Origin: Chitinophagaceae bacterium
GTDB taxonomy: Bacteria; Bacteroidota; Bacteroidia; Chitinophagales; Chitinophagaceae
Length of the DNA: 5,282 nt
Direction of reading: 5' to 3'
Assembly: GCA_003151295.1 (NCBI GenBank)
Contig: PLXD01000069.1
Coordinates: 1-5,282 of the forward strand
Shown here: positions 4,515-5,282 of the stretch, one piece after another
How the letters are laid out: the number at the start of each line of letters is the position of its first letter
How positions within the stretch are numbered: the first letter of the stretch is position 1
The notes under the pieces: generated by a model
What the model saw: the letters and a program-made list of their open reading frames with translations, nothing else
Databases searched by the model: none
What the model was told of the DNA's origin: nothing
Program-made: the position numbers and the translations under genes

Positions 4515-5282
4515 ATGCAAAAAAAACAGAAGAAAACAACAGACCCATCCCGGCGGGATTTCCTCCGGACCGCTTCGACGGCCGCAGCCGGCTTTATCAT
4601 CATTCCCAGGCATGTATTGGGAAGAGGATTTCTGGCGCCCAGTGATCGCCTTACCGTAGCCGGTATCGGCGCAGGCGGCAAGGGAGCCGGCGATCTCAAA
4701 AACTTTTTCGATAGCGGCAAAGTCGATGTCGCCTACCTTTGCGATGTGGATGACCGGCAGGCCAAAACCTCCGTCGAACGTTATCCCAAAGCGAAATACT
4801 ATAAAGACTTCCGCGAGATCCTGGACAAAGAGCACAAGCATATCGACGCAGTCTCCGTGTCCACCCCGGATAACATACATTCCATAGCGGCCATCGCCGC
4901 CATGCAACTGGGAAAACATGTATATGTGCAGAAGCCTTTGACTCATGATATCTATGAAGCACGAACGCTTACCCAGGCGGCTAAAAGATATAAAGTAGTG
5001 ACCCAGATGGGCAACCAGGGCTCCTCCAGCGATGGGGTGCGCCTGATGCAGGAGTGGTACAATGCAGGACTGATAGGAGATGCCCATTCCATTCATGTAT
5101 GGACTAACCGTCCCGTATGGCCGCAGGGATTCGGCAAGCCTAAGAGTACCGATCCCATCCCTGCCGAACTGAACTGGGACCTATGGCTGGGACCCGCCAA
5201 ATGGGAGGAATACCATAAAGAATATCTTCCCTTTAACTGGCGCGGTTTCTGGGCCTATGGCACCGGGGCGCTGGGGGATATG
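4515..5282 (+). CDS. Tat-exported Gfo/Idh/MocA-family oxidoreductase, 5' part
   Basis: The first 256 codons of a gene that runs off the right edge; such proteins usually have about 430-470 residues. The N-terminus carries a twin-arginine signal, SRRDFLR (12-18), then a hydrophobic stretch to about residue 31, so the folded enzyme with its cofactor should be exported to the periplasm. A Rossmann fold follows: [12 protein letters not shown] (48-59) is the NAD(P)-binding glycine loop, LCDVDD (75-80) ends the second strand, and STPDNIH (116-122) is typical. The family's EKP motif appears as QKP (139-141), keeping the active-site Lys140. The next segment, TQMGNQG (163-169), and the tryptophan-rich stretch from about 195 mark the substrate domain. 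Related enzymes oxidise sugars or glycosides, in some cases via 3-keto intermediates; the substrate here is unknown. The ATG at 4515 is chosen because it gives a complete Tat signal. Confidence 0.93.
   Translation, partial: MQKKQKKTTDPSRRDFLRTASTAAAGFIIIPRHVLGRGFLAPSDRLTVAGIGAGGKGAGDLKNFFDSGKVDVAYLCDVDDRQAKTSVERYPKAKYYKDFREILDKEHKHIDAVSVSTPDNIHSIAAIAAMQLGKHVYVQKPLTHDIYEARTLTQAAKRYKVVTQMGNQGSSSDGVRLMQEWYNAGLIGDAHSIHVWTNRPVWPQGFGKPKSTDPIPAELNWDLWLGPAKWEEYHKEYLPFNWRGFWAYGTGALGDM

Noticed and set aside
4488..5096. 202-codon minus-strand open frame opposite the oxidoreductase
   Set aside because: It is antisense to a clear Gfo/Idh/MocA gene with Tat signal and Rossmann motifs; a codon-bias shadow.

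Overview
The window reads as chromosomal DNA of a Bacteroidota bacterium, most likely of the Chitinophagaceae or a relative. This is inferred from the protein families: an HAE1-type RND pump followed directly by a TolC-like outer-membrane factor, CsaA, an OsmC peroxidase, and a Tat-exported Gfo/Idh/MocA oxidoreductase. It also fits the absence of clear Shine-Dalgarno sequences before the genes and the A/T-rich leaders. Base composition looks intermediate, with an A/T-richer patch around 2640-2790. I see no rRNA, tRNA, CRISPR array, transposase or phage gene.

Layout. (1) 1-2361, plus strand: the C-terminal part of an RND efflux pump, whose 5' end lies outside the window, then a TolC-family protein. 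The two form the end of a tripartite efflux operon; the periplasmic adaptor is presumably further upstream. The start of the TolC-like gene is built from short direct repeats that supply several possible start codons. (2) 2362-3096: about 735 bp between convergent genes with no credible coding sequence. It is rich in small structures: a 25-bp tandem duplication, several hairpins, and a degenerate 16-bp tandem array at 2655-2765. (3) 3097-3887, minus strand: csaA followed by ogt (alkylated-DNA repair). The csaA reading frame has lost its normal C-terminus and runs about 160 nt into ogt in another frame, which looks like a deletion scar. (4) 3888-3991: a divergent promoter region with a repeated AATATCCGG motif. 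(5) 3992-4402, plus strand: osmC, a thiol peroxidase with both catalytic cysteines, followed by a long hairpin (4418-4468). (6) 4515 to the right edge: the first 256 codons of a Tat-exported Gfo/Idh/MocA oxidoreductase, probably acting on periplasmic sugars or glycosides.

Functionally, the left part exports toxic compounds, the middle handles alkylation and peroxide stress, and the right edge begins an unrelated carbohydrate gene. I did not recognise a new multi-gene system. The points most worth a second look are the csaA/ogt junction, the 16-bp periodic array, and the repeat-built start of the TolC-like gene.
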